A DNA stretch of 64,000 bases from Devosia sp. (GTDB taxonomy: Bacteria > Pseudomonadota > Alphaproteobacteria > Rhizobiales > Devosiaceae): the NCBI RefSeq assembly GCF_024707125.1, contig NZ_JANQAH010000012.1, positions 1 to 64,000 of the forward strand, given 5' to 3'. Both the position numbers and the translations under genes were made by a program. The notes under the pieces were generated by a model. The model did no database searches. It was given only the letters and a program-made list of their open reading frames with translations, and had not been told where the DNA came from. Below, piece by piece: positions 18,781-26,533 of this stretch. How positions within the stretch are numbered: position 1 is the stretch's first letter; each line of letters begins with the position of its first letter.

Positions 18781-19152
18781 ATGCGCACCCTCAATTACAT
18801 CCTGTTGGCCGTCGCTGACCCTGCTGCAAGCAAGCAGTTCTATTCAAACCTGCTGGGGCTCGAACCGGTTCAGAACTCGCCGACCTTCGTGCTCTATGTG
18901 TTGCCCAATGGCATGAAACTGGGGCTCTGGATCAAGGACGAGATCGAGCCAAGACCGCTGCCGGTGGGCGGGGTCGAGGTGACGTTCAGCGAGGATGACG
19001 ACGCAGCGGTTCAAGCGACCTATGCGGACTGGTCGGGCAAGGCGAAGGTGCTGCAGGAGCCGGTGGCAATGGATTTCGGGTTCACCTTCGTGGTGGAAGA
19101 CCCCGATGGGCACCGGATCAGGGTTTTCGCGCGAGCCGCAGACCCACGGTGA
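18781..19152 (+). CDS. VOC family protein (glyoxalase-like)
   Basis: A 123-residue single vicinal-oxygen-chelate unit of paired beta-alpha-beta-beta-beta modules. It starts NYILLAVADPAASKQFYSNLLG and ends FTFVVEDPDGHRIRVFARA, both classic VOC patterns. The Glu/His metal pattern is incomplete, so it may be a binding or resistance-type protein rather than a lyase. AAAGGAGA upstream of ATG 18781 is a strong ribosome site. It sits 60 bases behind the WYL regulator, which probably controls it. Confidence 0.85.
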   Translation: MRTLNYILLAVADPAASKQFYSNLLGLEPVQNSPTFVLYVLPNGMKLGLWIKDEIEPRPLPVGGVEVTFSEDDDAAVQATYADWSGKAKVLQEPVAMDFGFTFVVEDPDGHRIRVFARAADPR

Positions 19153-19160
19153 ATTTCTTG

Positions 19161-19186
19161 GGCGCGGCTTTGGCCGCGCCTATTTT
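19161..19186. terminator. Terminator between convergent VOC and GNAT genes
   Basis: GGCGCGGC-TTTG-GCCGCGCC stem-loop followed by TATTTT on the plus strand. The right arm overlaps the end of the minus-strand GNAT gene (stop at 19180). Confidence 0.8.
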
Positions 19187-19683
19187 GTTGGACGGTAGCG
19201 GTAGACCACGTCACCTTCGTCTTGCAGCGGGGCGTTGTCGTCGCGGGTGCCGCCGAGGCGGGCGGAGACGGCCATGGAACGGTGGTTATCCGGATCGAAG
19301 TAGCTGACGAGGGTCGGCAGGTTCAGCGTTGAAAAGGCCCAGTCGCGCAGGGCTTCTGCGGCTTCGGTGGCGTAGCCGTGGCCTTCGAAGCCGTCATAGA
19401 GGAGCCAGCCGAGTTCCTTTTCGGGGAAGAGCGGGCCGTGATTAATGCCGACCTGGCCGACGCAAATGCCGGTTTCCTTGACGTCGATCATCAGGGCGCC
19501 GTGGCCGTAGAGGGACCAGAGGGCCACATCGTGGCAGAACAGGCCCCAGGCGACGCGGTGATCGAATGGGCCGCCCATGTAGATGGAGCGAGGCGAGGCC
19601 ATGAGGGTGGCGTAGGCCGGGAAATCGTCCATGCGCGGGGCGCGGAGGATGAGGCGTGGTGTTTCGAGCGTCGGGATGATCAT
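19180..19683 (-). CDS. GNAT family N-acetyltransferase (RimJ/RimL type)
   Basis: A 167-residue acetyltransferase_3 domain. The opening TPRLILRAPRMDDFPAY, the middle GQVGINHGPLFPEKELGWLLYDGFEGHGYATEAAEALRDWAF and VSYFDPDNHRSMAVSARLGG are the family's conserved blocks; the acetyl-CoA loop is at GHGYATEA. It could acetylate a protein N-terminus or a small molecule, and sequence does not say which. Its ATG overlaps the aminotransferase stop (ATGA), so the two are translated as a unit. Confidence 0.88.
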   Translation of the reverse strand: MIIPTLETPRLILRAPRMDDFPAYATLMASPRSIYMGGPFDHRVAWGLFCHDVALWSLYGHGALMIDVKETGICVGQVGINHGPLFPEKELGWLLYDGFEGHGYATEAAEALRDWAFSTLNLPTLVSYFDPDNHRSMAVSARLGGTRDDNAPLQDEGDVVYRYRPTK

Positions 19684-20831
19684 GATCCGGCTGCCAGGAA
19701 GGTTTTAAGGCGGTCGAGGGCGAGATCGACCGTGTCGCGTGTGCCGGCATAGCTGAAGCGGACGAAGCCGTGTCCGTTGACGCGGTCGAAGTCGACGCCG
19801 GGGGTAGCGGCGATGCCGGCCTGCTCCAGCATCGATTCACAAAAAGCCAGGGAGTCGTTGGAAAACCTTGATATTCCGGCATAGGCGTAGAAGGCGCCAT
19901 CGGCTGGTGAGGCGATGTCAAAGCCGAGATTTTGGAGGCCGGCGGTCAGGGCGGCACGGTTGGCGGCGTAGCTGGCTTTTTGCTCTTCGGAATAGTCGCG
20001 CTCGTTGAGCGCTGCGGTCGCGGCGATCTGGCTAAGGGTTGGGGCGGAGATGAAAAGGTTCTGCTGCAGGATTTCGGCGCGGCGGATGAGGGCTTCGGGG
20101 AGCACCATCCAGCCGATGCGCCAGCCGGTCATGCAGTAGTATTTGGAAAAGCTATTGATGACGATGGCGTCCGAAGTCAGTTCAAGCGCCGACACCGAGG
20201 GGCCGCGATAATCGAGGCCATGGTAGATTTCGTCGGATATCAGGGTGACGCCGAGGCGGCGGCAGGTGTCGATGACGTCGGCGAGGCCGGCACGATCGAT
20301 GGCGGCGCCGGTGGGATTGGCGGGGCTGGCGAAGAGGAGCCCTTCGAAGGGCTTTTCGCGATAGGCGGATTCGATGTCGGCGCCCGTAAGATGCCAGTTA
20401 TTGGCCGCGGTGACGGGGATTTCGGCATATTCGAAGCCGAGGCCGATGAGGGTGTTGATGTAGGCGGGGTAGCCCGGGCGGGTGATGGCGATGCGGGCGC
20501 CGGGGCGGAAGGCGGTGTGAAAGGCGAGGATGAAGCCGGCCGACGAACCCATTGTGGCCAGAATCATTTCCGGATTCACGGAGACGCCGTGCTGCTCGGC
20601 GTAGTAGTGCGAAAGGCCCTCGCGGAGATCTAGGCGACCCTTGGCGCTGGTGTAGCCTTGCGGATCGGGCAAGGCGTAGGCGACGGCCTCGATGACTTTT
20701 GGTGCAGGCGGGTGGCCGGGTTCGCCCAGTTCCAGATGGCAGATGGTGCGCCCCTGCCCTTCGAGCACCTTGGAACGGTTGAGAATGTCCATGGCGAGAA
20801 ACGGCATGAGGCCGTCGGCTGCGGGGGTCAT
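19680..20831 (-). CDS. Class I/II pyridoxal phosphate aminotransferase
   Basis: A fold-type I PLP aminotransferase of 383 residues, close to aspartate/aromatic aminotransferase-like proteins. Visible markers: LGEPGHPPAP near the N-terminus, FASPANPTGAAI for the substrate/cofactor pocket, LISDEIYHGLDY with the cofactor Asp and Tyr, and NSFSKYYCMTGWRIGW with the Schiff-base Lys in SFSK and the Arg that binds the substrate carboxylate. Start chosen at ATG 20831, preceded by AGGAG at six bases. It runs into a GNAT gene by four bases. The exact amino donor is not predictable. Confidence 0.88.
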   Translation of the reverse strand: MTPAADGLMPFLAMDILNRSKVLEGQGRTICHLELGEPGHPPAPKVIEAVAYALPDPQGYTSAKGRLDLREGLSHYYAEQHGVSVNPEMILATMGSSAGFILAFHTAFRPGARIAITRPGYPAYINTLIGLGFEYAEIPVTAANNWHLTGADIESAYREKPFEGLLFASPANPTGAAIDRAGLADVIDTCRRLGVTLISDEIYHGLDYRGPSVSALELTSDAIVINSFSKYYCMTGWRIGWMVLPEALIRRAEILQQNLFISAPTLSQIAATAALNERDYSEEQKASYAANRAALTAGLQNLGFDIASPADGAFYAYAGISRFSNDSLAFCESMLEQAGIAATPGVDFDRVNGHGFVRFSYAGTRDTVDLALDRLKTFLAAGS

Positions 20832-20987
20832 AGGCGGCTCCTGTTGGTCCATCGGGACTAGCCGGAAGCGTGGGTTCACTCAACAACAATTGAAGCAGCG
20901 CTTTAGACTGCGGCAATTGTCCGGTGCCAGATTGGGCGGAGGTCTGCTAGAAGGCCCATGCGCAGAATCTCTGGGAGCATCCGTCCG

Positions 20988-21842
20988 ATGAATCGTCTGT
21001 CTATCGTGCTGGCCGCCGTGGCGGGAATTCTCGCGGGGGCGTTGGGCTATTCCCAGCTCAACCGGCCGGAGCCGCAGACAGATACGGTCGCGGTGCGCGC
21101 CATCGTCGAGAGCGTTCTCTCCGAGCACGAAGCGACTGCCAGCGCTGCGCCGCAGGCGGTGGCAGCGATCGACCCGGCGGTGCTCAATCCGATGATCGAA
21201 GATTTTCTGATGAGCGACCCCAAGCTGCTCCAGCGGCTGTCGGTGGCGCTTGATGAAACGCTGCGCACCGAGGAAAGCGCCAAGGCGCAGGTCGCGATCA
21301 CCGAAATGCGGGACAAGATCTTCAATGATCCCGGCCAGGTGGTCTTGGGCAATCCGGACGGCGATGTGACGCTGGTCGAGTTCTTTGACTACAATTGCGG
21401 CTATTGCCGCGCGGCGCTGCCGGATCTGGCAACGCTCTTGGCGGAAGATCCGAACCTGCGGGTCATTCTCAAGGAATTCCCCATTCTCTCGAATGAATCC
21501 ATTGATGCGGCGCGCGTGGGCGTGCTCGTCGGGGAAGCCGATGTCGATTACTGGGCTTTCCATGAGACGCTGTTTTCGAGCCGCGGCAAGGTGGACAAGG
21601 CCGTGGCGCTGGACGCCGCTGGTGCGCTGGGCTTGAGCAAGGTTGATCTGGAGCTGAAGATGGGTGAGCCGAGCGTGGCCAAGACTATCCAGACTTCCTA
21701 CGAGATCGCGCAGGCGCTGGGGATTACCGGGACGCCGACCTATATCATCGGCAATGAGATCATTCCGGGTGCCATTGGTGTCGATGATCTGCGGACGCGC
21801 ATTGCGAATATGCGGGCCTGCGGCCAGTCGGTGTGTAGCTAA
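20988..21842 (+). CDS. DsbA family thiol:disulfide oxidoreductase
   Basis: Periplasmic, membrane-anchored thioredoxin-fold protein of 284 residues. A single N-terminal helix (about 5-22) anchors it. A helical N-terminal domain follows (about 35-115). The DsbA fold contains the redox motif C137-G-Y-C140, in FFDYNCGYCRAALPDL, and the cis-Pro loop TGTPTYIIG. The C-terminus has two more Cys (RACGQSVCS). CGYC and the helical prefix suit a ScsC- or BdbD-like reductant or isomerase as well as an oxidase, so I give no gene symbol. ATG 20988 has GGGAG 11 bases upstream. In related genomes this gene precedes aroQ-accBC. Confidence 0.87.
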   Translation: MNRLSIVLAAVAGILAGALGYSQLNRPEPQTDTVAVRAIVESVLSEHEATASAAPQAVAAIDPAVLNPMIEDFLMSDPKLLQRLSVALDETLRTEESAKAQVAITEMRDKIFNDPGQVVLGNPDGDVTLVEFFDYNCGYCRAALPDLATLLAEDPNLRVILKEFPILSNESIDAARVGVLVGEADVDYWAFHETLFSSRGKVDKAVALDAAGALGLSKVDLELKMGEPSVAKTIQTSYEIAQALGITGTPTYIIGNEIIPGAIGVDDLRTRIANMRACGQSVCS

Positions 21843-21870
21843 GGTCCCTTTTCTCGAACTCTCAGTCTGT

Positions 21871-21943
21871 CGTCACCACCGGGCTTGTCCCGGTGGTCCA
21901 TGCGGAGGTGAGATGGATTGCCGGGACAAGCCCGGCAATGACG
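21871..21943. repeat. Palindromic intergenic repeat, family A, full copy
   Basis: Two hairpins in tandem: ACCACCGGG-CTTG-TCCCGGTGGT and ATTGCCGGGACAAGCCCGGCAAT, about 18 bases apart. Their cores (GGGCTTGTCCC and GGGACAAGCCC) are complementary, so the whole unit is also an inverted repeat. A near-identical copy lies at 34528-34601 and a half copy at 38118-38150. This resembles REP/BIME-type elements. Confidence 0.85.
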
Positions 21944-22105
21944 ACGAACACGAGAGCTGGAGTATCGGCAGCCAGCTGACCGCCCGAATCTCGCCCGACT
22001 CTGTCGCTAGACGCGCGGAAAGCACCGAGGAGGCTCGCCTTTTCGGTGCAATTCGTGTAACCGCCCTTGCACCGCCGGAAAGAGCCGGTGCACAACGAAA
22101 AGACT

Positions 22106-22543
22106 ATGGCAAAGCACGTTCTCGTCCTCAACGGCCCGAACCTCAACATGCTCGGCAAGCGCGAGCCCGGAATCTACGGCGCTCAAACCCTGGCCGATGT
22201 GGAGGCCATTTGTAGGGCCGCCGGCGACGAATTCGGCCTTTCCATTGATTTCCGCCAATCCAATCACGAAGGCGAACTGGTCACCTGGATCCAGGAAGCG
22301 CTCGGCACGGCCGACGGCATCCTGATCAATCCCGGCGCCTATTCGCACACTTCGGTGGCAATCTATGACGCCTTCAAGGCCGTCTCGTTGCCCGTGGCGG
22401 AAGTTCATATCAGCAACATTCATCAACGCGAGGCCTTCCGACACCACTCTTACGTGTCGGCAGTCGCCTTCGGCGTCATTTGCGGCTTTGGTACGCTGGG
22501 GTATAGATTGGCCCTGGAAGCCATGGCTCAGAAACTCGCATAA
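22106..22543 (+). CDS. aroQ: Type II 3-dehydroquinate dehydratase
   Basis: Converts 3-dehydroquinate to 3-dehydroshikimate in the shikimate pathway; normally a dodecamer. The 145 residues show every type II landmark: [19 protein letters not shown] with the catalytic Tyr and lid Arg, [15 protein letters not shown], and [20 protein letters not shown] with the catalytic His. Start ATG 22106. The gene leads an aroQ-accB-accC set, an order conserved in many alphaproteobacteria. Confidence 0.97.
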   Translation: MAKHVLVLNGPNLNMLGKREPGIYGAQTLADVEAICRAAGDEFGLSIDFRQSNHEGELVTWIQEALGTADGILINPGAYSHTSVAIYDAFKAVSLPVAEVHISNIHQREAFRHHSYVSAVAFGVICGFGTLGYRLALEAMAQKLA

Positions 22544-22575
22544 CGCTTCGACTGGAAGCCGGGAGACCGACAAGA

Positions 22576-23067
22576 ATGACCAAGTCATCGCAGGTGGATC
22601 AGGACCTGATCCGCGCCATCGCCGAACTGCTCAACAAGGAAAATCTCGCCGAGATCGAGATCGAGCAGGAGGACCTCCGGGTCCGCGTCACCCGCTCCTA
22701 TCCGGTTGAAGCACCGGCCTATGCCCCTGCCCCGCAGTATTATGCGCCGCCCGCCGCGCCGGCTGCTCCTGCTGCCCCCGCTTCGGTCGTTCCGGCTGCC
22801 GCTCCTGCGAGCAAGGAAGACCTGACCTCCAACCCCGGCACCCTGACCTCGCCGATGGTTGGCACCGCTTATCGTTCGCCTGAGCCAGGCAAGCCGGTTT
22901 TCGTCGATGTCGGCACCAAGGTCACCGAAGGCCAGACGGTCCTCATCATCGAAGCGATGAAGACCATGAACCAGATTCCGGCGCATCGCTCGGGCACGGT
23001 GACCCGTGTTCTCGTGAACGACGCGCAGCCGGTCGAATATGGCGAGCCGCTCGTCGTCATCGAGTAA
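22576..23067 (+). CDS. accB: Biotin carboxyl carrier protein of acetyl-CoA carboxylase
   Basis: Carries biotin between the carboxylase and transferase sites in the first step of fatty-acid synthesis. The 163 residues divide into an N-terminal helical region, a Pro/Ala-rich linker (about 45-78) and a biotinyl domain. The biotinylated Lys is K129 in EAMKTMNQI. It lies 32 bases after aroQ and 13 bases before accC. GGGAG is nine bases ahead of ATG 22576. Confidence 0.97.
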   Translation: MTKSSQVDQDLIRAIAELLNKENLAEIEIEQEDLRVRVTRSYPVEAPAYAPAPQYYAPPAAPAAPAAPASVVPAAAPASKEDLTSNPGTLTSPMVGTAYRSPEPGKPVFVDVGTKVTEGQTVLIIEAMKTMNQIPAHRSGTVTRVLVNDAQPVEYGEPLVVIE

Positions 23068-23080
23068 GGGGGACTTTCAC

Positions 23081-24427
23081 GTGTTCCAGAAAGTCCTGAT
23101 CGCCAATCGCGGCGAAATCGCCCTGCGCATCCTGCGCGCCTGCAAGGAACTGGGTATCCAGACCGTTGCGGTGCACTCGACGGCTGACGCCAATGCCATG
23201 CATGTGCGCCTTGCCGACGAAAGCGTCTGCATTGGCCCGAATGCGGCCAAGGACAGCTATCTCAATATCCCCTCGATCCTCGCGGCCTGCGAGATCACCG
23301 GGGCGGATGCCGTGCATCCGGGCTATGGTTTCCTCTCGGAAAACGCCCGGTTTGCCAAGATTCTCGGCGAGCACAATGTGACCTTCATCGGTCCTTCGGC
23401 GCACCACATCGAAATCATGGGTGACAAGATCACCGCCAAGAAGACGGCGGTTGAGCTGGGCATTCCCGTGGTTCCGGGTTCGGCCGGGGCGGTCGAAACC
23501 GAAGCCGACGCGCTCAAGACCGCCAAGGAAATCGGCTATCCGGTGCTGATCAAGGCGACGGCCGGTGGCGGTGGTCGCGGCATGAAGGTGGCGCACAGCG
23601 AGAAGGACGTGCTGGTCGCATGGTCGACCGCGCGCTCGGAAGCCAAGGCGGCCTTCGGCAACGATTCCGTCTATATGGAAAAGTACCTCGGCAAGCCGCG
23701 CCATATCGAAGTGCAGGTGCTCGGCGATGGCCAGGGCAATGCCGTGCACCTCGGCGTGCGCGACTGCTCGTTGCAGCGTCGGCACCAGAAGGTTTGGGAA
23801 GAGGCCGGCGGCCCGACCATTACCGTGGAAGAGCGTGATCGCATCGGCGAAATCTGCGCCGCGGCCATGCGCAAGCTGAGCTATTCGGGCGCAGGCACGA
23901 TCGAGTTCCTCTACGAAAACGGCGAGTTCTATTTCATCGAAATGAACACCCGCCTGCAGGTGGAGCACCCGGTCACCGAGCGCATCACCGGCATCGACAT
24001 CGTCTATGAGCAGATCCGCGTCGCCTCCGGCGAAGCGCTCTCGATGACGCAGGACAAGGTGCAGTTCTATGGCCATGCCATCGAAGTGCGCATCAATGCC
24101 GAAGACCCGCAGACCTTTGCGCCCTCGCCGGGCACGATCACCTTCTACCACCCGGCTGGTGGTGTCGGCGTGCGCGTCGATTCCGCGGTCTATCAGGGCT
24201 ACAAGATCCCGCCCTATTATGACTCGCTGATCGGCAAGCTGATCGTTTATGGCCGTACGCGCGAGGAATGCCTCAAGCGCCTGAGCCGTGCGATCGACGA
24301 ATTCGTGGTGGATGGGGTGAAGACCACCCTTCCCCTGTTCCAGCGGTTGATCAAGCAGCCCGATATCATTGCCGGCAACTATGATATTCACTGGCTGGAA
24401 AAGTTCCTGGCCGAGAACAAGGCCTGA
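23081..24427 (+). CDS. accC: Acetyl-CoA carboxylase, biotin carboxylase subunit
   Basis: ATP-dependent carboxylation of biotin on AccB. It has 448 residues with the ATP-grasp fold: N-terminal FQKVLIANRGEIALRILRA, glycine-rich lid KATAGGGGRGMKV, FIEMNTRLQVEHPVTE with catalytic residues, and the C-terminal PPYYDSLIGKLI. GTG 23081 is the start, with AGGGGG about eight bases upstream; the first residues then match the family (MFQKVLIANRGE). A strong terminator follows at 24434. Confidence 0.97.
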   Translation: MFQKVLIANRGEIALRILRACKELGIQTVAVHSTADANAMHVRLADESVCIGPNAAKDSYLNIPSILAACEITGADAVHPGYGFLSENARFAKILGEHNVTFIGPSAHHIEIMGDKITAKKTAVELGIPVVPGSAGAVETEADALKTAKEIGYPVLIKATAGGGGRGMKVAHSEKDVLVAWSTARSEAKAAFGNDSVYMEKYLGKPRHIEVQVLGDGQGNAVHLGVRDCSLQRRHQKVWEEAGGPTITVEERDRIGEICAAAMRKLSYSGAGTIEFLYENGEFYFIEMNTRLQVEHPVTERITGIDIVYEQIRVASGEALSMTQDKVQFYGHAIEVRINAEDPQTFAPSPGTITFYHPAGGVGVRVDSAVYQGYKIPPYYDSLIGKLIVYGRTREECLKRLSRAIDEFVVDGVKTTLPLFQRLIKQPDIIAGNYDIHWLEKFLAENKA

Positions 24428-24433
24428 CAATTT

Positions 24434-24458
24434 AAAGGGGCGCTTTGCGCCCCTTTTT
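24434..24458 (+). terminator. accBC terminator
   Basis: GGGGCGC-TTT-GCGCCCC stem flanked by AAA on the left and TTTTT on the right, seven bases after the accC stop. Confidence 0.92.
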
Positions 24459-24475
24459 CATTTTGCTGACTGAGC

Positions 24476-25111
24476 ATGGCCCGCCCTACCGATCCCTTTG
24501 ACATCGAGGTGACGCCCGAGCTGATCGTTCGGGCTTATCGCGCCGGCATCTTTCCCATGGCGGAAGATGCGGCGGATGAGGACCTGTTCTGGGTGAGCCC
24601 GGAAATGCGCGGGATCATGCCGCTCGACGGCTTTCATGCGTCGAAGAGCCTGCGCAAGGCCATGCGGAAATCGGGTTGGGATATTCGCGTCGATACCGAT
24701 TGGGACGGGATCATCGAGGGCTGCGCGACCGTTGGCGAGGATCGTTCCACCACCTGGATCAATGGGACGATCCGGGCGGTCTATGGCGAGCTCTTCCGGC
24801 GCGGGGTGGCGCATACTGTGGAAGCCTGGGACGGGGCCGATCTCGTGGGCGGGCTTTATGGCCTGGCCATTGGCGGGGCGTTCTTTGGGGAATCCATGTT
24901 TCATCGGCGGACCGATGCCAGCAAGATGGCCATGGCGCATCTGGTGGAGCGGTTGAATGCCGGCGGGTTCCAGCTGCTCGATACGCAGTTTGTGACGCCG
25001 CACCTGGCCTCGCTTGGGGGTATCGAGATCGAGCGCGCGGATTATGAGGACCGGCTGGCGCAAGCGCTGGCGGTCAAAGGGAATTGGGGAGCTTGGGATG
25101 AATCCGCGTGA
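24476..25111 (+). CDS. aat: Leucyl/phenylalanyl-tRNA--protein transferase
   Basis: Adds Leu or Phe to the N-terminus of proteins, making N-degrons read by ClpS-ClpAP. The 211 residues include LIVRAYRAGIFPMAED near the N-terminus, WVSPEMRGIMPLDGFHASKSLRK, and the catalytic-core block GGLYGLAIGGAFFGESMFHRRTDASKMAM, all diagnostic. It follows accC after a terminator, the usual alphaproteobacterial order. Its last 14 bases overlap the next gene. Only a weak GAG precedes ATG 24476. Substrate generator (Aat) and reader (ClpS/ClpA at 1-1618) thus both occur in this window. Confidence 0.96.
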   Translation: MARPTDPFDIEVTPELIVRAYRAGIFPMAEDAADEDLFWVSPEMRGIMPLDGFHASKSLRKAMRKSGWDIRVDTDWDGIIEGCATVGEDRSTTWINGTIRAVYGELFRRGVAHTVEAWDGADLVGGLYGLAIGGAFFGESMFHRRTDASKMAMAHLVERLNAGGFQLLDTQFVTPHLASLGGIEIERADYEDRLAQALAVKGNWGAWDESA

Positions 25112-25871
25112 GCGACTGCCACTGCAATTGAAGGCTTTGCAGGCGCGGGAGTGGGAGCCGATCACTATCGGGGAGTCACAGGCCTCGGTGTGGCGTATTC
25201 CGATGGGTGAGAGTGCGCTGTTTCTGAAGGCCGAGCCGACGCAGGGGCCGACCGAGCTGGCGGACGAATTGCTGCGGCTCGACTATCTCGCAGAGATGGG
25301 TTTTCCGGCGCCGCGCGTGGTCGATCATGTCATGGCCGACGACTTCAACTGGCTTCTCATGACCGCGGTAAAAGGCAGGGATTTGACCCACCTCGGGGAT
25401 GAACCTCAGGTTTTGATTCAGGTGCTTGCGGATGGTTTGAAGCGACTGCATGCGCTTGATCCGGCAAATTGTCCTTTCGATCATAATCTTACGAAGCGGC
25501 TGGCTGATGCCGAAGCCAATGTCTTGGCGGGGCGGATCGACGAGACGGATTTTGACGATGAGCGCGATGGCTGGACGGCGCAGCAGGTGTTCGACTGGCT
25601 CGCGAACAATCGGCCAGACGAGACCAATCGGGTGGTGACGCATGGCGATGCTTGCCTACCGAATTTCCTGGCGGATGGGACGCGGTTCGGCGGTGTGGTC
25701 GATTGCGCGAGGCTGGGCGTATCGGATCGCTGGCAGGACCTGGCGCTGGCGTGCCGGAGCATGGAGTTCAATGGCGGCGAGAACTACGTTGCCGATTTCC
25801 TCGCCGCCTATGGGGCGGAGTTCGATGCGGAGCGCTACGCGTTTTATTGCGCGATGGACGAGCTGTTTTAG
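25098..25871 (+). CDS. APH(3')-like aminoglycoside phosphotransferase family kinase
   Basis: A 257-residue antibiotic kinase fold. Residues fit APH(3') enzymes: K44 in LFLKAEP for ATP, the catalytic loop THGDACLPN with D184 and N189, and metal-binding D202 in VVDCARLGVSDRWQDLALA. In APH(3')-IIIa these are K44, D190, N195 and D208, so the spacing is near-identical. The family normally phosphorylates the 3'-OH of kanamycin or neomycin; whether this chromosomal protein does so is inference. It overlaps aat by 14 bases and has no mobile-element neighbours. GTG-rich, GC-rich codon use matches its surroundings. Confidence 0.82.
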   Translation: MNPRERLPLQLKALQAREWEPITIGESQASVWRIPMGESALFLKAEPTQGPTELADELLRLDYLAEMGFPAPRVVDHVMADDFNWLLMTAVKGRDLTHLGDEPQVLIQVLADGLKRLHALDPANCPFDHNLTKRLADAEANVLAGRIDETDFDDERDGWTAQQVFDWLANNRPDETNRVVTHGDACLPNFLADGTRFGGVVDCARLGVSDRWQDLALACRSMEFNGGENYVADFLAAYGAEFDAERYAFYCAMDELF

Positions 25872-25910
25872 GGCAATGCTAGAGGCTCTCGATCTGTCCT
25901 AAATCTCGAT

Positions 25911-25985
25911 GTCATCCCCGCGAAAGCGGGGATCTCTGTTTGCGACGGGTCCCAAAACGGAGGTTCCCGCTTTCGCGGGAATGAC
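25911..25985. repeat. Palindromic intergenic repeat, family B, full copy
   Basis: Left hairpin GTCATCCCCGC-GAAA-GCGGGGAT and right arm TTCCCGC-TTTC-GCGGGAATGAC, about 30 bases apart, forming inverted copies of one another. Other copies: 32497-32561 (full), 47000-47019 (left half) and 57703-57725 (right half). Confidence 0.85.
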
Positions 25986-26013
25986 ACCGTGGTGGGGTCT
26001 AGATTTCGCGCAC

Positions 26014-26511
26014 CTAGTCTTTCAGCTTGAAGGCCAGGGTCGTCACCCAGTCTTCCATGTTTGGCACCTCGGCCGGGTCGGATTCGTAGATTTCGAGCCG
26101 GCAGGCGAAGTGGTCGCCGTCGGGCTTTTCTTCCATGTCGAATTTCTGCTGCGTCAGGTTTGCCCAGCCGATCAGCATGCCGGTGACGGTGATCAGCTTG
26201 TCGGGGTGGCCGGTCCAGCTCAGGCCGATGAAATTGCCGGCGGGGAGCGTGCCGTTCTTCACCTGCCCCTCTTCGGGGCCAAGGGATTCGACGGCGATGC
26301 CCGCTTCGACATCGAGGGTGTCTTCCATGTTGATGCGGCGATAGTTGTAAAAGGCCTCGCCAGTGGGCTTGAGTCCGTGCTTTTCGAGGTGTGCGAAGAG
26401 CTGCGGAAAGCCTTCGCGGGCCGGCTTCTGCATCTGCTGCATGGTCACCGTGAAGGGCACGTAGATATAGGGCTGCGCGGCGCGCTGCTCGGTTTTGGGC
26501 AGGGTCAGCAT
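26014..26511 (-). CDS. GyrI-like / AraC effector-binding domain protein
   Basis: A 165-residue stand-alone GyrI-like domain. It is a small-molecule-binding fold seen at the C-terminus of AraC-type regulators and as free SbmC/GyrI proteins. The pattern of PFTVTMQQMQKPAREGFPQLFAHLEKHGLKPTG followed by DTLDVEAGIAVE is typical, with the inner Glu that often contacts ligands. AGGAGA sits seven bases ahead of ATG 26511. It lies 22 bases downstream of the SDR gene on the same strand, so the two form an operon. Ligand unknown. Confidence 0.75.
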   Translation of the reverse strand: MLTLPKTEQRAAQPYIYVPFTVTMQQMQKPAREGFPQLFAHLEKHGLKPTGEAFYNYRRINMEDTLDVEAGIAVESLGPEEGQVKNGTLPAGNFIGLSWTGHPDKLITVTGMLIGWANLTQQKFDMEEKPDGDHFACRLEIYESDPAEVPNMEDWVTTLAFKLKD

Positions 26512-26533
26512 GGGCGGTTCTCCTGTTCTGCGT

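Noticed and set aside
23057..24430. A 457-codon open frame antisense to accC (and a similar one antisense to rimO at 45678-47111)
   Set aside because: Exact mirrors of strongly conserved genes, with no ribosome site or recognisable domain.
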